This document shows, piece after piece, positions 13,522 through 14,525 of a DNA stretch of 14,525 nt. This DNA comes from DATJGF01 sp035495315. Its GTDB lineage: Bacteria; Verrucomicrobiota; Verrucomicrobiia; Limisphaerales; UBA8199. The stretch is from positions 1 to 14,525 of the forward strand of contig DATJGF010000080.1 of NCBI GenBank assembly GCA_035495315.1. Reading direction: 5' to 3'. The position numbers and the translations under genes were made by a program. Each line of letters starts with the position of its first letter. Within the stretch, counting starts at the first letter, position 1. Under the pieces are notes generated by a model. It was not told the DNA's origin, made no database searches, and worked only from the letters and a program-made list of their open reading frames with translations.

Positions 13522-14260
13522 GCGTCCGGCCACCGTTTACATCGATGGTCGCGCCGGTCATGAATGTGTTCGCCGGGCTCGCAACAAACACAATCCAGCG
13601 CGCGATTTCCTCAGGCTCGGCGAAGCGCTGCAGCAGCAGTTTCTTTCGCGCGTAATCCTCATCCGCCCGCTCCATCGTTGCGCGGCCCATCGGCGTCAGC
13701 GTCACCCCCGGGCAGACGCAATTGACGCGCACGCGCGGCGCCAGTTCGCGCGCGGCGCTTTTTGCTAGGTTCACCAGGCCGGCCTTGGCTGCGGCATAAT
13801 GCGCGTGTCGCGGCGCGCCTGTGTGCGCGGCAACGCTCGCGACGATTACCACCCCGGCGCCATCGTTCAAAAGCGGCATCGCCGCCTGGAGTACGAAAAA
13901 CGCGCCGTTTAAGTTGGTGGCGATCACCTCGCTCCATTCCTCCGGGGAAATGTCCGCCATTGCCGTGATGCGATTCTCCCCGGCGCACAACACCACCCCA
14001 TCCAACCCGCTCAGCTTCGATCCGACGCGCCCGACGACATCGCGCACCGCGGCCGCACGGGTGACGTCCATTTGGCAGAGCCACGCCTGGACGCCATTCG
14101 ATTTGACCTGGTCCAAAATCTGTTGAGCCGCGGACTCATTGTTTCGATACCCGATGACGACATTGGCGCCTTCCTGGGAAAAGAGAAGTGCCGCCGCCGC
14201 GCCGATGCCGCTCGAAGCGCCCGTGATAAGAACGGTTTTATTGCGAAGGTTCAGATCCAT
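13517..14260 (-). CDS. classical short-chain dehydrogenase/reductase (SDR)
   Basis: A 247-residue protein of normal SDR length with the NAD(P)-binding TGASSGIG (13-20), an LCAG at 91-94 where NNAG is usual (Cys92 replaces Asn), Asn116 (NLNGA), catalytic Ser142 (VASVAA), and Tyr155/Lys159 (YAAAK). The PG motif at 184-185 and the C-terminal MTGATIDVNGG (234-244) complete the family pattern. Arg39 and Asn40 after strand 2, with no acidic residue there, favour NADP(H). It resembles 3-oxoacyl-ACP reductase (FabG-like) and sugar or alcohol dehydrogenases, but there are no fatty-acid genes nearby. The ATG at 14260 has no clear ribosome site. It precedes the amidohydrolase gene on the same strand; the pairing gives no clear pathway. 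Confidence 0.9.
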   Translation of the reverse strand: MDLNLRNKTVLITGASSGIGAAAALLFSQEGANVVIGYRNNESAAQQILDQVKSNGVQAWLCQMDVTRAAAVRDVVGRVGSKLSGLDGVVLCAGENRITAMADISPEEWSEVIATNLNGAFFVLQAAMPLLNDGAGVVIVASVAAHTGAPRHAHYAAAKAGLVNLAKSAARELAPRVRVNCVCPGVTLTPMGRATMERADEDYARKKLLLQRFAEPEEIARWIVFVASPANTFMTGATIDVNGGRTP

Positions 14261-14525
14261 TTTTTGTGCGCGGCCGGTATGTCGTGGCTGAGACTCTCAT
14301 ATTTGAGTTGCGACGTAAAATCCATGATTTTCGGTGCCTTTTCGTGGCCATCCTCAATCCTCCACCTTCCATCCTCTCGTGAGCCCCGCGCCCTTGACTA
14401 TTCCCCACCGCCCGTCCTTAATTCCTCAACGTTGGCTCAGTCTATGAAAAAACCCTTCATCTACCCTTCACGTCCTTTCCGCCCTTTGCGTGATTCCTCT
14501 TGTGCCTTTTCGTCCCTTTTCGTGG
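14261..14525. repeat. C/T-rich region with short direct repeats, no clear gene
   Basis: From about 14336 to the right edge the + strand is dominated by C and T. gtgccttttcgt occurs at 14334-14345 and again at 14502-14513, and ccttttcgtgg at 14337-14347 and 14515-14525. Such 'ccttttcgtgg'-type phrases recur in intergenic DNA of several environmental phyla. An ATG at 14444 opens a frame to the edge, but the sequence is low-complexity and not coding-like. No promoter for the SDR gene was identified. Confidence 0.4.

Noticed and set aside
14444..14525. A gene starting with ATG at 14444 and running off the right edge
   Set aside because: The frame consists of low-complexity C/T-rich repeat DNA (Pro/Phe/Ser/Arg-rich translation) without a signal peptide or ribosome site; it cannot be supported from 27 codons.

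Overview
This 14.5 kb window looks like chromosomal DNA of a Verrucomicrobiota bacterium, possibly a subdivision 3/Limisphaerales or Chthoniobacterales type. That is an inference from content: a DUF4838 protein, a pseudopilin-like protein with both the FTLIE prepilin signal and the H-X9-DG C-terminal motif, several exported enzymes, and intergenic hairpin or low-complexity repeats of the kind I associate with this phylum. No rRNA, tRNA, transposase, phage gene or CRISPR array is visible, so the placement is not proven.

Layout from left to right. (1) Positions 1-7347, mostly + strand, hold exported catabolic genes: the 3' part of a DUF4838 protein, a small SYLF lipid-binding-like protein, an exported amidohydrolase, and a large two-domain glycosidase. 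In the glycosidase a clan GH-A-like TIM barrel is fused to a complete GH62 arabinofuranosidase-type domain. Between the last two, on the - strand, is an unrecognised secreted protein made of two copies of a ~100-residue module, with its own terminator. (2) Positions 7357-8618 hold paired hairpins, the pseudopilin-like gene and a small HicB/UPF0150-like protein, both genes on the - strand. (3) Positions 8619-10433 contain a - strand FAD-dependent oxidoreductase, flanked on one side by an AT-rich stretch with a good sigma70-like promoter pointing into the oxidoreductase's 3' end, and on the other by a gene-free stretch with nested complementary segments. (4) Positions 10434-11991 are a tight two-gene + strand operon: a four-helix cytochrome b and a Tat/lipoprotein-type molybdopterin oxidoreductase. 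(5) Positions 12065-14260 are a - strand pair, an SDR oxidoreductase followed by a second exported amidohydrolase, with a long hairpin over the SDR stop codon. The last ~265 bases hold no convincing gene.

How the genes may work together: the DUF4838 protein and the GH-A/GH62 fusion suggest use of plant-type polysaccharides (GH62 enzymes remove arabinose from arabinoxylan or arabinan). The cytochrome b/Mo lipoprotein pair is a self-contained membrane redox module. The two exported amidohydrolases belong to the same COG1228-type family and are separately placed paralogues. No defence, secondary-metabolite or mobile system is evident. The observations most worth following are the duplicated secreted protein, the glycosidase fusion, the unassigned promoter/antisense region near 8.7 kb, the possible structured leader near 10.3 kb, and the intergenic hairpins.
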